Part shown: positions 14,301 to 22,214 of the stretch, piece after piece
How the letters are laid out: each line of letters opens with the position of its first letter
Numbering within the stretch: the first letter of the stretch is position 1
NCBI GenBank assembly: GCA_965246835.1
Contig: CBDFFQ010000001.1
Location: 3,162,001-3,226,000 of the forward strand
DNA length: 64,000 nt
Source of the DNA: JANPPS01 sp965246835
Lineage (GTDB): Bacteria; Pseudomonadota; Alphaproteobacteria; Acetobacterales; Acetobacteraceae
Direction: 5' to 3'
Notes under the pieces: generated by a model
The model's database searches: none
Told to the model about the DNA's origin: nothing
What the model saw: only the letters and a program-made list of their open reading frames with translations
Translations under genes and position numbers: made by a program

Positions 14301-14318
14301 GGTCGTCATCTCGAGCAT
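11313..14318 (-). CDS. glgE: Alpha-1,4-glucan:maltose-1-phosphate maltosyltransferase GlgE, long form
   Basis: Extends alpha-1,4-glucan with maltosyl units from maltose-1-phosphate. The C-terminal two thirds hold the GlgE signature FRVDNPHTKP (nucleophile Asp, near residue 730) and the acid/base motif LAEAFTRP, then YFTWRETKYEFEQYL. At about 1001 residues it is some 300 longer than actinobacterial GlgE. The extra N-terminal part (about 20-350) reads like a second, degenerate barrel (GFDMLLVDASS, GVRLLGLAELP, LVPLAVREDELQRLN) without an obvious catalytic triad; similar long forms occur in other alphaproteobacteria. ATG 14318 is preceded by a GAGGCGAGG ribosome site. It is the first gene of the operon. 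Confidence 0.93.
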   Translation of the reverse strand: MLEMTTPLRSAPSTPKRPTLNLAWATDATDAPRAEALGFDMLLVDASSAPPSPGSLPVLVDRHVGRVPAGSVPPVFQVLPAPLLDPREAPAPADTAIAAIAGPEDVATLATWWGQQIGALVKSGFSGVRLLGLAELPAELLTDFLVRLRAGCPGALLFAWAPGLPWGALNGLPPGTLDCVAASLPWWDGEAPWFGQELAALRKVAPVVLPAAAGLDAPVRHLAVAAAMAEGWLVPLAVREDELQRLNAARDRLLPGPSRIVSAPGAEVLALVQTGGIDARAASEASLVLVNEGPAAATIMPGPLLARLGRDFLPFAGPDGVTLDPLRPVELAPGALMAFRAEAPAPLAAPALDLKAAAIAAKAPRLTIEAPSPCVDAGRFPVRRIVGEVVQVEADIIADGHDELAAVLRWQKPGGAWQEAPMRSVVNDRWAGSFPLMALGNHHYTVQAWRDDFATFVDELRKKHAAGVSITLELQEGRSLVEAAAKRSARKVFAPLVATLATGSEDARREALLAPATIALMADTDHRPFAVELDRPVLVQAERTGAGFASWYEVFPRSLSDDPARHGTFRDVIRHLPRIRAMGFDVLYFPPIHPIGRKNRKGRNNTLTPAADDPGSPYAIGSEAGGHDALHPELGTPADFAALIAAARDQRLELALDFAIQCSPDHPWLRAHKDWFTWRPDGSIRYAENPPKKYEDIVNVDFYADGAVPGLWVALAEAVLHWAALGVRLFRVDNPHTKPLPFWEWMIAEVQARYPDTVFLAEAFTRPKVMYRLAKVGFSQSYTYFTWRETKYEFEQYLTELTQGPAREFFRPHFFVNTPDINPVYLQGAGRGSYLARAALAATLSGLWGVYNGFELCEGTPVPGKEEYLDSEKYQLRAWDWDRPGNIVAEITALNAIRRANPALHSHHGVTFLRASNDRVLWFEKATAARDSVVLVAISLDVSGPQTADVEIPFWRFTPESGALDVTDLLTSARFQWRDRSIRLTLQPGAPYALWRIQPAS

Positions 14319-14362
14319 GGTCCTCGCCTCTGCGCAATGCGAAACCATGTAGCGCCGGGCCG

Positions 14363-14387
14363 GGCCGGGAGTTGCACGCTCCCGGCC
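14363..14387. terminator. Stem-loop between phyR and the glgE operon
   Basis: Perfect 9-bp GC-rich inverted repeat (GGCCGGGAG / CTCCCGGCC, arms 14363-14371 and 14379-14387) with a 7-base loop, 15 bases past the phyR stop on the minus strand. No T-run follows, so it may only attenuate read-through into glgE or stabilise the phyR 3' end. I saw no EcfG-type promoter for the glgE operon in 14319-14402. Confidence 0.4.
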
Positions 14388-14402
14388 AGGTTCATGTGCG
14401 TG

Positions 14403-15149
14403 TCACGCCGGCTTCATGCCGCCGGAAACCGCCTGGTAGGTGGCGATCGCCAGGGTGAGGGGCTCGAACGGCTTGGTGATGACGAAGGCGGGCTCCAGCG
14501 TGTCCCCGGTCAGCAGCCGCTCCGGATAGGCGGTGACGAAGATGACCGGGGCGTAGTGGTGGCTGAGGATGCGGGACACGGCGGCGGTGCCGTCCCCGCC
14601 CAGGCCGAGGTTGATGTCGGCCAGGATCAGGCCGGGCTTGTGCCGCTCGGCCAGCTGCACCGCCTCGGTCTCGCTCGATGCCACGCCCACGACGCGATGG
14701 CCGCAGCCGGCGACGAGTTCTTCCAGGTCCATGGCGATGATCGGCTCGTCCTCGATGATCAGCACGTCGGTCGCGACGGCGGAGCGGAGGTGGTTGCGTG
14801 CTTCGGCCAATTGCGCCGCGGCGTCTTCGGGCGGGAGTCCGACCACGCGGGCGGCGCCGTCGATCGGCATGTCTTCCAGTGAGGTCAGCAGCAGGAGTTG
14901 GCGCTGGTGCTGCGACAGGCCGCCCACGATGAAAGTGCCTGAGGGGGAGGCGCCGCCGAAATGCCGGGTCACGACGCCGAACAGGGCGGCCTTCGCGTCG
15001 GTCTCGGTGCCGGCGGTTTCGGCCAGCAGGGCCTTGAGGCTTTCGGCCACCAGCGTGTCGCCCCGGGGCTGGCTGCCGGTCAGGGCACGGGCGTAGCGCC
15101 GTGCGTAGGGCAGCGCGCGGATGAGATCTTCGCGACGCAGGCTGGTCAT
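14403..15149 (-). CDS. phyR: PhyR: general stress response anti-anti-sigma response regulator
   Basis: Master switch of the alphaproteobacterial general stress response. When phosphorylated it uses its sigma-like N-terminal domain as a decoy to pull NepR off the EcfG sigma factor. The 248-residue protein has a degenerate ECF-sigma-like domain (about residues 1-120, with TSLEDMPIDGAARVVGLPPEDAAAQL split over the sigma4-like helices) and a receiver domain (about 125-245) with acidic pair DVLIIEDEP, phospho-acceptor Asp in LILADINLGLGG, and conserved Lys in FVITKPFEP. ATG 15149 follows an AAAAGGA ribosome site. It is divergent from the sigma genes, with nepR close by, as in the canonical locus. 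Confidence 0.95.
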   Translation of the reverse strand: MTSLRREDLIRALPYARRYARALTGSQPRGDTLVAESLKALLAETAGTETDAKAALFGVVTRHFGGASPSGTFIVGGLSQHQRQLLLLTSLEDMPIDGAARVVGLPPEDAAAQLAEARNHLRSAVATDVLIIEDEPIIAMDLEELVAGCGHRVVGVASSETEAVQLAERHKPGLILADINLGLGGDGTAAVSRILSHHYAPVIFVTAYPERLLTGDTLEPAFVITKPFEPLTLAIATYQAVSGGMKPA

Positions 15150-15221
15150 CGGCGGTCCTTTTCTAGATGTAGGCGGATCATTGGGTGGCCGAGAGATGGG
15201 CGAGCGGGCGGGACCAGCAAG

Positions 15222-15719
15222 TTGGACATAGCCGACACCGAGCTGAAGCGCCAAGTGGCGGCGCTGCTCCCGGACATGCGCGCCTTTGCCCGCTTCCTGG
15301 CGCGGGACCGCACACTGGCGGACGATCTGGTGCAGGATACGGTGCTGCGGGCCCTGGGGGCGCTGGGGCAGTTCGAGCGCGGCAGCAATCTCAAAGCCTG
15401 GTTGTTCACGATCCTGCGCAACCAGTTCTACGAGCAGGGCCGCCGCAGCCGGCGGGAGACGATAGCGCTGTCGGCACAGCCCGATGAGGGCGAGGGTTCG
15501 CGCCCGGCGCAGCACGACCGGGCCGAGATCACCGACCTGCAACGGCTGATCTTCCGCCTGCCGCCCTTGCTGCGGGAGGCGTTGATCCTGGTGGGCGCCC
15601 AGGAATTGTCGCACGAGGCCGCGGCCGCGATCTGCAACGTGCCGGTGGGCACGATGAAAGCGCGGCTGTCCCGCGCACGATCGGCACTGTCGGTGATGAT
15701 GGAGGCGGAACGGACCTGA
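15222..15719 (+). CDS. ECF sigma factor, EcfG-type (paralogue 1)
   Basis: Small sigma-70 family factor of about 165 residues. Region 2 has ARDRTLADDLVQDTVLRAL and the -10-recognising FERGSNLKAWLFTILRNQF. Region 4 has LPPLLREALILVGAQ, then SHEAAAAICNVPVGTMKARL with the helix-turn-helix. The closest ATG in frame would delete part of region 2, so translation must begin upstream; TTG at 15222 (LDIADTELKR) fits best, though its ribosome site is weak. It is divergent from phyR (72 bases) and followed 76 bases later by a second sigma gene. The proximity to phyR and nepR supports assignment to the EcfG group. Confidence 0.85.
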   Translation: MDIADTELKRQVAALLPDMRAFARFLARDRTLADDLVQDTVLRALGALGQFERGSNLKAWLFTILRNQFYEQGRRSRRETIALSAQPDEGEGSRPAQHDRAEITDLQRLIFRLPPLLREALILVGAQELSHEAAAAICNVPVGTMKARLSRARSALSVMMEAERT

Positions 15720-15795
15720 CGCTTTCGTGATCCGGGCGATGCAACGCCGGGGCCGGATTAACCATTTGCTTGGTATCACGGCCAGAGGCGAGACA

Positions 15796-16362
15796 ATGAC
15801 CAACACCTTCCATGACCAGGTTATCGCGATCCTCCCGAAGCTGCGTGTTCAGGCCTTGGCGCTGACCCGCAATCGCTCCGCCGCCGAGGACCTGGTGCAG
15901 GATGCCGTGTGCAACGCGCTTTCGGCCTCCGGCAGCTTCATCCCCGGCACCAACTTCCCCGCCTGGATGCACCGCATCCTGCGCAACCGGTTCATCAGCA
16001 ACCTCCGCAAGCGCCGGGACACCACCGATATCGACGATGTGCCGCAGAGCGCTTTTGCGACCGAGGCGCCGCATGAGGATCGGCTGGCGCTGAAGGAGTT
16101 GGGCGCCGCCCTCAACCGCCTGCCGTCCGACCAGCGGGAGTCGCTGGTCATGGTCGTGGTGCACGGTATGAGCTACGAAGCGCTGGCTGAGGCGACGGGA
16201 TGCGCCGTCGGCACCGCGAAAAGCCGCGTGTTCCGCGCGCGCAGGCAGCTCGAGTCGTGGCTGCTGGGCGACACGAAGGAGAAGACGCCCCGGAATCCGG
16301 CCCGGATCAGCCTGGTCGACCAGCGCCTCAAGGAGGAGGCGTTGCGCCTCTCGGGAAGCTGA
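15796..16362 (+). CDS. ECF sigma factor, EcfG-type (paralogue 2)
   Basis: Second ECF sigma factor, 188 residues, similar in layout but clearly different in sequence from its upstream neighbour. Region 2 contains RSAAEDLVQDAVCNALS and NFPAWMHRILRNRFISNLRK. Region 4 contains LPSDQRESLVMVVVHGMSYE and TGCAVGTAKSRVFRARRQLE. A C-terminal extension of about 30 residues (KEKTPRNPARISLVDQRLKE) has no match I recognise. ATG 15796 has a GAGGCGAG ribosome site; an in-frame upstream extension to 15727 is less likely. Which of the two sigma factors is the NepR-bound EcfG cannot be told from sequence. Confidence 0.87.
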   Translation: MTNTFHDQVIAILPKLRVQALALTRNRSAAEDLVQDAVCNALSASGSFIPGTNFPAWMHRILRNRFISNLRKRRDTTDIDDVPQSAFATEAPHEDRLALKELGAALNRLPSDQRESLVMVVVHGMSYEALAEATGCAVGTAKSRVFRARRQLESWLLGDTKEKTPRNPARISLVDQRLKEEALRLSGS

Positions 16363-16386
16363 CGCACCTTCGGGCCTGGCGCGGAT

Positions 16387-16414
16387 TGGACCCGGTAGCG
16401 TCATCTTGGGTCCA
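16387..16414. other. Inverted repeat upstream of nepR
   Basis: TGGACCC (16387-16393) and GGGTCCA (16408-16414) form a 7-bp inverted repeat separated by 14 bases, in the 80-base gap between the second sigma gene and nepR. It could be an operator or a weak hairpin. I have no evidence for either role. Confidence 0.25.
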
Positions 16415-16442
16415 GACGCTTATCGATGTGAACCCCCGCGAC

Positions 16443-16622
16443 ATGACGCAGCCCAAGCCTCCGAAGAAAACCTCACCGAAGCCGGGCAAGAAGCCGGATC
16501 CCGAGGCCACGGCGTTCGATGTGTGGTTGCAGCGGGGGTTGCATGAACTGTTCGATGACGTGGCGCAGGAACCGATTCCCGAGGAATTGCTTCGGTTGAT
16601 CGAGGAGGATCGATCGAAGTGA
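16443..16622 (+). CDS. nepR: NepR family anti-sigma factor
   Basis: Small anti-sigma factor of 59 residues that holds EcfG until phosphorylated PhyR sequesters it. A Lys/Pro-rich disordered N-terminus (MTQPKPPKKTSPKPGKKP) is followed by the NepR core: a first helix (DVWLQRGLHELFDDV), the linker QEPIP and a second helix (EELLRLIEE). This matches the family pattern of an LxxLYDDVxxEPVPxxxxxLL type. It sits 80 bases after the second sigma gene and 16 bases before a histidine kinase gene, completing the phyR-ecfG-nepR-kinase locus. Confidence 0.9.
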   Translation: MTQPKPPKKTSPKPGKKPDPEATAFDVWLQRGLHELFDDVAQEPIPEELLRLIEEDRSK

Positions 16623-16638
16623 CCCGGCGGCGCTGACC

Positions 16639-17658
16639 GTGCCGTCATGGTTGCGTCGCGGCTTCCGGTCCGCGCCGGCTCGGGTGGCTGTCGTGCATCT
16701 CGTGCTGAGCGTGCCGCTCTTGATGCTTCTCGCCGGCCCCATGATCTGGGCCGGCGTGTTGGTCTGGTTGGCCGGCGGTTTCGGTGTGCTGATCGCCGGG
16801 CAGGTGTGGTTTGCCAAGCCGCTCGGCCTTTTGCACCGGGAAGTGGAACGCTGGCGGCTCGAGGGTCACTTTGCGCTGGGCAGCCGGCGTGGCGATCCTG
16901 GCTTTCGCCGTCTTGCCATCTCGTTCAAGCGGGCCACCCTCCTGCTGACCCGGCAGCGCAGCCGGCTCGATCTTGCGATGCAGCAGCAGGAGCTGCTGAT
17001 GCAGGAGATCCACCACCGGGTGAAGAACAATTTGCAAATCGTCGCGAGCCTGCTGAACTTGCAGGCGAGCCGTATCAGGGTGCCGGCGGCGCAGGCCGAG
17101 TTTCAGTCGGCGCGGGACCGGGTCCGCGCGCTCGCGACCCTGCACCGGCATCTCTATGCGCATGGCGAGGTGCACACGATCGATATGCGGGAGTTCCTGA
17201 TCGAGCTGTGCCAGCAACTCTTCGCCGCGATGGGCGAGACGGAGGGAGAGCGGCTCACGCTCGCCATCGCTGCGCCGCAGCTCCGCATGTCGAGCGACCA
17301 GGCCGTCCCGCTCTCCCTGATCGTGACCGAGGCGGTCAGCAACGCGGTCAAATACGCGTTCCCGGGCGGGCGGCGGGGCAATATCGCGATCGCGCTGCAT
17401 GTCGAGGGTGAGACGGCGCGGCTCGAGATCACCGATGATGGCGTGGGGATCCCCGCCGGCCGGGTGCAGACGGAGGCCGGGATTAGGGATGGAATCGGCC
17501 TGCAGCTCATCCGCGGCTTCGCCAAGCAACTCGGCGCCACGCTCGAGGTGGAAGAGGGCGGCGGGACGCGCTACGTCGTGACCCTGAAGCTGCGGCGGGA
17601 GCGGTTCGTGTCACCTGATCTGGGCCCGGCCGCGGAATCCATGGCGTTGCCGCCGTAA
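16639..17658 (+). CDS. HisKA_2-family sensor histidine kinase (PhyK-like candidate)
   Basis: Membrane histidine kinase of 339 residues, GTG start. Two hydrophobic segments lie at about residues 16-35 and 37-57, with almost no periplasmic loop, so a large external sensor domain is absent. The phospho-acceptor motif HRVKNNLQ (His126) defines the HisKA_2 family used by stress-response kinases that feed PhyR. The ATPase domain has N-box EAVSNAVKYAFPGG, G1 DDGVGIP and a G2-like GIGLQLIRG. Its position 16 bases after nepR supports a role as the kinase for PhyR, but this is inference. Confidence 0.88.
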   Translation: MPSWLRRGFRSAPARVAVVHLVLSVPLLMLLAGPMIWAGVLVWLAGGFGVLIAGQVWFAKPLGLLHREVERWRLEGHFALGSRRGDPGFRRLAISFKRATLLLTRQRSRLDLAMQQQELLMQEIHHRVKNNLQIVASLLNLQASRIRVPAAQAEFQSARDRVRALATLHRHLYAHGEVHTIDMREFLIELCQQLFAAMGETEGERLTLAIAAPQLRMSSDQAVPLSLIVTEAVSNAVKYAFPGGRRGNIAIALHVEGETARLEITDDGVGIPAGRVQTEAGIRDGIGLQLIRGFAKQLGATLEVEEGGGTRYVVTLKLRRERFVSPDLGPAAESMALPP

Positions 17659-17707
17659 GGGCTGCGCGAGGCGCTTGCGGAACGCCGCGGCGCGCTGCAC
17701 ATCTTCG

Positions 17708-18868
17708 ATGATGGACAGCTTTATGGATTCCACCCTCCTGGAAACGGCCACGGCGTGGCGCCAGCATTTGCATCGTCATCCCGAACTCTCGTTGCACGAG
17801 CGGGAGACGGCGGCTTTCGTCGCCCGCACACTCCAATCCCTGGGCATCGCGTGCACCACGGGGATCGGCGGGCATGGCGTGGTCGGCACCATCAGCCGGG
17901 GCCAGTCCAATCGCAGCGTGGGGCTGCGGGCCGATATGGACGCGCTGCCGATCGTGGAAGCGACGGGCGCGCCGCATGCCTCGACAGTGCCGGGCGTCAT
18001 GCATGCCTGCGGCCATGATGGTCACACCGCGGCCTTGCTGGCCGCCGCCGCGATGCTGGCCCGGGATACGGACTGGACCGGGACGGTGCAGCTCGTGTTT
18101 CAACCGGCGGAGGAGGGCTATGGCGGTGCCCGCGCGATGCTGGCGGACGGCTTGCTGGACCGGTTCCCGATGGAGCGGATCTTCGGCTGGCACAATTGGC
18201 CCGGCCTCGCGGCGGGGACACTCGCGGTGCATGACGGGCCGGTGATGGCGGCGGGCGTGCGGGTGGCGTTCACGCTGACGGGCCATGCCGGGCACGCGGC
18301 GATGCCGCATCTGACGCGGGACCCCGTGCTGGCGGCGGCGCAGCTGCTGGTGGCGCTGCAATCCATCGTGTCCCGCAACGTCGATCCGTTGCAGTCCGCC
18401 GTCGTGTCGATCTGCACGTTGCAGGGCGGGACGGCGACCAACCAGATCCCGGACGAGGTGCGGCTCGGCGGCACCATGCGGGCGCATCTGCCGGAGGTCA
18501 GTGCCTATCTCGAGGCGGCGGTGCATCGCGTGGCGGCCGGCATCGCCGCGGCGACGGATGTGCGGATCGAGACCGCGGTCACAACCGGCGTCCGCGCCAC
18601 GATCAACACGGCCGAGGAGGCGGTGCTGGCCGCAGAGGCAGGCGCCGGGCTGGGGCTGCCCGTGCGGCGCGACATGGCGCCCAGCATGGCGAGCGAGGAT
18701 TTCGGCTGGTATCTGGCCGAGCGGCCCGGCGCCTTCGCCTGGATCGGCAACGGCCCATCGGATGGCGGCCGCACGCTGCACAACGCGGGATATGACTTCA
18801 ACGACGCCATCCTGCCGCCGGCCGCGTCCTGGTTGGTGGCGACTGCGAAGCGGGCCCTGGGCCGCTAG
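17708..18868 (+). CDS. M20 family amidohydrolase (hippurate/N-acyl-amino-acid hydrolase type)
   Basis: Zinc-dependent amidohydrolase of 386 residues that removes acyl groups from N-acyl amino acids or related amides. Metal-ligand motifs of the M20D group are present: LRADMDALPI, HACGHDGHTAALL, QPAEEGYGGARAM and GHAGHAAMPH. The C-terminal HNAGYDFND supplies the last ligand region. Two adjacent ATGs (17708, 17711) precede DSFMDSTLLE; neither has a clear ribosome site. Its TAG shares a base with the GTG of cydD, so the two are probably cotranscribed. The natural substrate is unknown. Confidence 0.88.
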   Translation: MMDSFMDSTLLETATAWRQHLHRHPELSLHERETAAFVARTLQSLGIACTTGIGGHGVVGTISRGQSNRSVGLRADMDALPIVEATGAPHASTVPGVMHACGHDGHTAALLAAAAMLARDTDWTGTVQLVFQPAEEGYGGARAMLADGLLDRFPMERIFGWHNWPGLAAGTLAVHDGPVMAAGVRVAFTLTGHAGHAAMPHLTRDPVLAAAQLLVALQSIVSRNVDPLQSAVVSICTLQGGTATNQIPDEVRLGGTMRAHLPEVSAYLEAAVHRVAAGIAAATDVRIETAVTTGVRATINTAEEAVLAAEAGAGLGLPVRRDMAPSMASEDFGWYLAERPGAFAWIGNGPSDGGRTLHNAGYDFNDAILPPAASWLVATAKRALGR

Positions 18869-20511
18869 TGGCCCAGGCCGGCGCCGCTTGGTTACGTGAC
18901 CTCGCACGGGGCGGCCGCCATGCGGCGCGGCCGGCCGTGGCGTTGGGCCTGGTGATGACCATCGCGGCCTGCCTGCAGGCCTGGTGCTTGGCGCAGTTGC
19001 TGGCGGCGGCGCTGGCGGGCGCGTTCGCGGGCTGGGGCTGGGTGCTGAAATTCGCCGGCCTGGCCATTTACCGTGCCGGGCTCGGCTGGCTGCAGGAGCA
19101 GCGGTCGTTCGAGGCCGGGGCATCGGCGCGGCGGAGCCTGCGGTCCGATCTGTTTGCGCGCGTGCTGGCGGCCGGCCCTGCCGTCCTGCGCCGGGGCCCG
19201 GCACTCGACCTCGCCACGCTCGCGATCGACCGGATCGAAGGGCTGGACGGGTTGTTCTCCCGCTGGCTGCCGTCTGCCACCCTGGCCTGGGCGGGGCCGG
19301 CCGTGGTGCTGGTGGCGGTGGCGCTGGCCGATCCCGGGGCGGCCGCGATCCTGCTGGGTGCCGGGTTGCTGGTGCCGGTAGGCATGGCGGTCGCCGGGTT
19401 GGGTGCCGCGGCGGCGAGCCGGCAGCAATTCGCGGCAATGGCGCAGCTGCAATCCCGCTTCCTGGACCGGATGCGCGGCATCGCCACCATTGTGCTGGCC
19501 GGGCGCGCGGCGGACGAAGCGAGGCGCCTTGAGGATGCGGCGTCGGAGCTCTCGGCGCGCACCATGCGGGTGCTGCGGGTGGCGTTCCTGTCATCGGTGG
19601 CGCTCGATGGGGCGGCGGCGCTGGCGCTCGTGCTGCTGGCCTGGCGCTATGCCGATGGACGCACGGCGCCGGCGATCGCCATCTTTGCATTGGTGCTGGC
19701 GGTCGAGTTCTTCGTGCCGCTGCGGGTGTTCGCCGCCGCCTATCAGGACCGGTTGCAGGCCAGCGGTGCGGCGGACCAGTTCGCTGCGTTGCCGGTGCCG
19801 GAGCCGCGGCCCGCCGCCCCGCCCCGCACGGTTACCGCTGTGGGCGTCACGGTTGTGTTCGAGAATGTCCGGTACGCCTGGGACTCCGCCGGTCCGCCAG
19901 TGCTGGACGGTTTGAGCTTCCGGGTGCCGCCCGGTGAGACCCTGGTGCTGGCGGGGCCATCGGGTAGCGGGAAGTCCACGATCATCGAACTGCTATTGGG
20001 TTTCGTCCGGCCGCAATCCGGGCGCATCACGCTGAATGGCGCCGACCTCGCGACCGTGGTGCCGGAGGCGCTGGCGCGGATGACGAGCTGGATCGGGCAG
20101 CAGCCGATGCTGTTCGCCGGGTCCATCCGCGACAACATCCGCTTTGGCCGGCCCGAGGCGACGGAGGCCGAGTTGCAGGCCGCCGTGCAGGCCGCCGGCG
20201 TCGGCAGCTTCGCAAGCGCCTTGCCGGAAGGGCTCGATACCGCGATCGGCGATGGCGGCTACGGGCTTTCGGGCGGACAGGCCCAGCGCGTGGCCGTCGC
20301 GCGAGCCTTCCTGCGCAACGCTCCCTTGCTGCTGCTCGATGAGCCGACCGCCCACCTGGACCCCGCGACCGAAGCGGATGTGTTCGCGGCGATAAGGCGT
20401 TTGGCCATGGGCCGGACCGTGATCCTCGCGAGCCATTCGGCCGCCGCGCATGCCTTCAGCTTCCGCCGGCTGGACCTTGGTGCCATGCCCGTCGTTCAGG
20501 GGGCGGCATGA
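18868..20511 (+). CDS. cydD: CydD subunit of the CydDC thiol-exporting ABC transporter
   Basis: Half-transporter of the heterodimeric CydDC exporter of cysteine/glutathione (also linked to haem handling), needed for cytochrome bd assembly in the periplasm. The 547 residues comprise an N-terminal membrane domain (about 20-300, roughly six hydrophobic stretches) and an ATPase domain with Walker A GPSGSGKST (about 362), signature LSGGQAQRVA (about 465) and Walker B LLLLDEPTAHLD. GTG start overlaps the preceding stop; its own stop overlaps cydC. No cydAB genes are in the window. Confidence 0.9.
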   Translation: MAQAGAAWLRDLARGGRHAARPAVALGLVMTIAACLQAWCLAQLLAAALAGAFAGWGWVLKFAGLAIYRAGLGWLQEQRSFEAGASARRSLRSDLFARVLAAGPAVLRRGPALDLATLAIDRIEGLDGLFSRWLPSATLAWAGPAVVLVAVALADPGAAAILLGAGLLVPVGMAVAGLGAAAASRQQFAAMAQLQSRFLDRMRGIATIVLAGRAADEARRLEDAASELSARTMRVLRVAFLSSVALDGAAALALVLLAWRYADGRTAPAIAIFALVLAVEFFVPLRVFAAAYQDRLQASGAADQFAALPVPEPRPAAPPRTVTAVGVTVVFENVRYAWDSAGPPVLDGLSFRVPPGETLVLAGPSGSGKSTIIELLLGFVRPQSGRITLNGADLATVVPEALARMTSWIGQQPMLFAGSIRDNIRFGRPEATEAELQAAVQAAGVGSFASALPEGLDTAIGDGGYGLSGGQAQRVAVARAFLRNAPLLLLDEPTAHLDPATEADVFAAIRRLAMGRTVILASHSAAAHAFSFRRLDLGAMPVVQGAA

Positions 20512-22142
20512 CGCCGCTGCTGCGGGTGGCCCGGGTCGGGCGGGGTGAGGCGGGGTGGCTGGGCGCGGGGATGGCCGTGTCCGTGCTGGCGGCGGGCACG
20601 CTGCTGGCGCTGTCCGTGGGTTCCGCCGGGCGGGCGCTGCATCCGGATGGCGTGACCGGGATCGCGGCCGTGTTGGCACTGCCGTTCATGTTGCGGGCGC
20701 TGGGCCTTGGCCGGGTTGTGCTGCGCTATGCCGAGCGCATGGTGACCCATGCCGCCACGTTCCGGGCACTGACGGCGCTGCGGCTTTGGCTGTTCCGTGG
20801 ATTGGCCGGGCAGTCGGCGGGCGGGCTTGGCATGGTCCGGGCGGGGGATGCGCTGTCGCGGCTGGTGAACGATGTGGAGGCGTTGGACGGGCTCTATCTC
20901 CGCATCGCTGTTCCGGGCGTCGCGGCGCTCCTGTTGCTGCCGGTGCTGGCCGCGTCCGTGCTGGCGGTGTCCTTGGTCTCCGGCGCGATCGTCGTTGTCC
21001 TGTTTGCAGCGGCGGCGCTGGTGGCGCCCTGGCAGGCCGCCCGCGCCACCCAGACCGAGGGGACGCGCCTGGCCGAGCATGGGGCGGCGCTGCGGGTTGC
21101 CGCGATCGACGCCATGCAGGGCCTGCGCGAAGTGCTGGCCTACAATGCCGCGGACCGCACCCGGGAGGGGCTGCTGACAAAGGAGGCCGCGCTGATCGAG
21201 GTTCAGCGGGACGTCGCCCGGCGCAGCGCGGCGGCGCAGGCCGTCGCCTTCCTATGCAGTCAGGCGGCGCTGCTGGCGGTGATCGTGGGGGGCGGCCCGC
21301 TGCCGGTGCTCGTGCCCTCCGTATTCTTGACGCTGGCGGCGTTCGAGCTCGTGGGCGGGATGCCGCGGGCGGGCGTGCTGGCCGGGCACGCGGCGGCCGC
21401 GGCAGCGCGGCTGACCTCGATGGCGGATGCGTTGCCGGAGGCAGCGAGCGCGATGGACCCGGCGCCGATGCCGTCCGGTTTCGGCCTGCGATTCGAGGCC
21501 GTGACCTTCCGCTGGCGCCCCGACCGCCCGCCTGTGCTGGATGGCCTTACTCTCGACATCCCAGAGGGCGCGCGCGTTGCGATCCTCGGCCCGTCTGGCG
21601 CCGGTAAGTCCACACTGGCGGCGCTGGCGTTGAAGGTGGTGCGGCCGGAGCAAGGAAAGGTTCGCCTGGGCGGCGCGGACATCCAGCGCCTCGGGACCGA
21701 TGCCCTCAGGGCGCGGTTCGCCTGGCTCAGTCAGACCACGCATGTGTTCCAGGACAGCGTGCGCGCCAACCTGCTGCTGGGCCGGCCGGAGGCCGGGGAT
21801 GCCGAGCTGTGGGCGGCGCTCGACATGGCGCAGCTTGCCGAGCGGGTGCGGGCCCTGCCGCAAGGGCTCGACACGTGGCTGGGCGGCGGTGTGGCGGTAT
21901 CGGGTGGCGAGGCGCGGCGGCTGGCGCTGGCGCGGGCGCTGCTCTCTCCGGCGCCGATCCTGATTTTGGACGAACCGGCCGCCGGGCTCGATGCGCAGAC
22001 CGAGATGGCGTTTTTCCGCACGCTGAACCAGGTGCCGCCGGGGCGGACGATCATCATGATCGTGCATCGCCTGACCGGTGTGGAGCAACTGGACCGGATC
22101 TGGCGGCTGTCGGCCGGGCGGGCCGTGGCGGCGGCGGCGTGA
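20508..22142 (+). CDS. cydC: CydC subunit of the CydDC thiol-exporting ABC transporter
   Basis: Partner of CydD, 544 residues, starting at an ATGA overlap. The membrane domain (about 15-300) includes LRYAERMVTHAATFRAL, a stretch typical of CydC. The ATPase domain has Walker A GPSGAGKST (about 360), a signature of the form VSGGEARRLALARAL and Walker B ILILDEPAAGLD. The pair order D then C matches other bacteria. A short intergenic region separates it from a lipoprotein gene. Confidence 0.9.
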   Translation: MTPLLRVARVGRGEAGWLGAGMAVSVLAAGTLLALSVGSAGRALHPDGVTGIAAVLALPFMLRALGLGRVVLRYAERMVTHAATFRALTALRLWLFRGLAGQSAGGLGMVRAGDALSRLVNDVEALDGLYLRIAVPGVAALLLLPVLAASVLAVSLVSGAIVVVLFAAAALVAPWQAARATQTEGTRLAEHGAALRVAAIDAMQGLREVLAYNAADRTREGLLTKEAALIEVQRDVARRSAAAQAVAFLCSQAALLAVIVGGGPLPVLVPSVFLTLAAFELVGGMPRAGVLAGHAAAAAARLTSMADALPEAASAMDPAPMPSGFGLRFEAVTFRWRPDRPPVLDGLTLDIPEGARVAILGPSGAGKSTLAALALKVVRPEQGKVRLGGADIQRLGTDALRARFAWLSQTTHVFQDSVRANLLLGRPEAGDAELWAALDMAQLAERVRALPQGLDTWLGGGVAVSGGEARRLALARALLSPAPILILDEPAAGLDAQTEMAFFRTLNQVPPGRTIIMIVHRLTGVEQLDRIWRLSAGRAVAAAA

Positions 22143-22214
22143 TGCCGGGTGTTTGCGTTGACGCCGGCCGGAGCGGGAAGGCAGGGTGTTCTGCCCGACC
22201 GGTAAGGAGCCAAG

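Noticed and set aside
14319..14402. EcfG promoter for the glgE operon
   Set aside because: A TGAAC is present but no CGTT at 16-17 bases; cotranscription with phyR or an unrecognised promoter is as likely.
15707..15725. GGAAC at the end of the first sigma gene as an EcfG promoter for the second
   Set aside because: The following CGT lies only 14 bases away and the last base is wrong.
17507..19690. Long minus-strand open frame opposite the kinase, M20 and cydD genes
   Set aside because: Low-complexity Pro/Arg/Ala sequence, no motif, and the plus strand carries three convincing genes.
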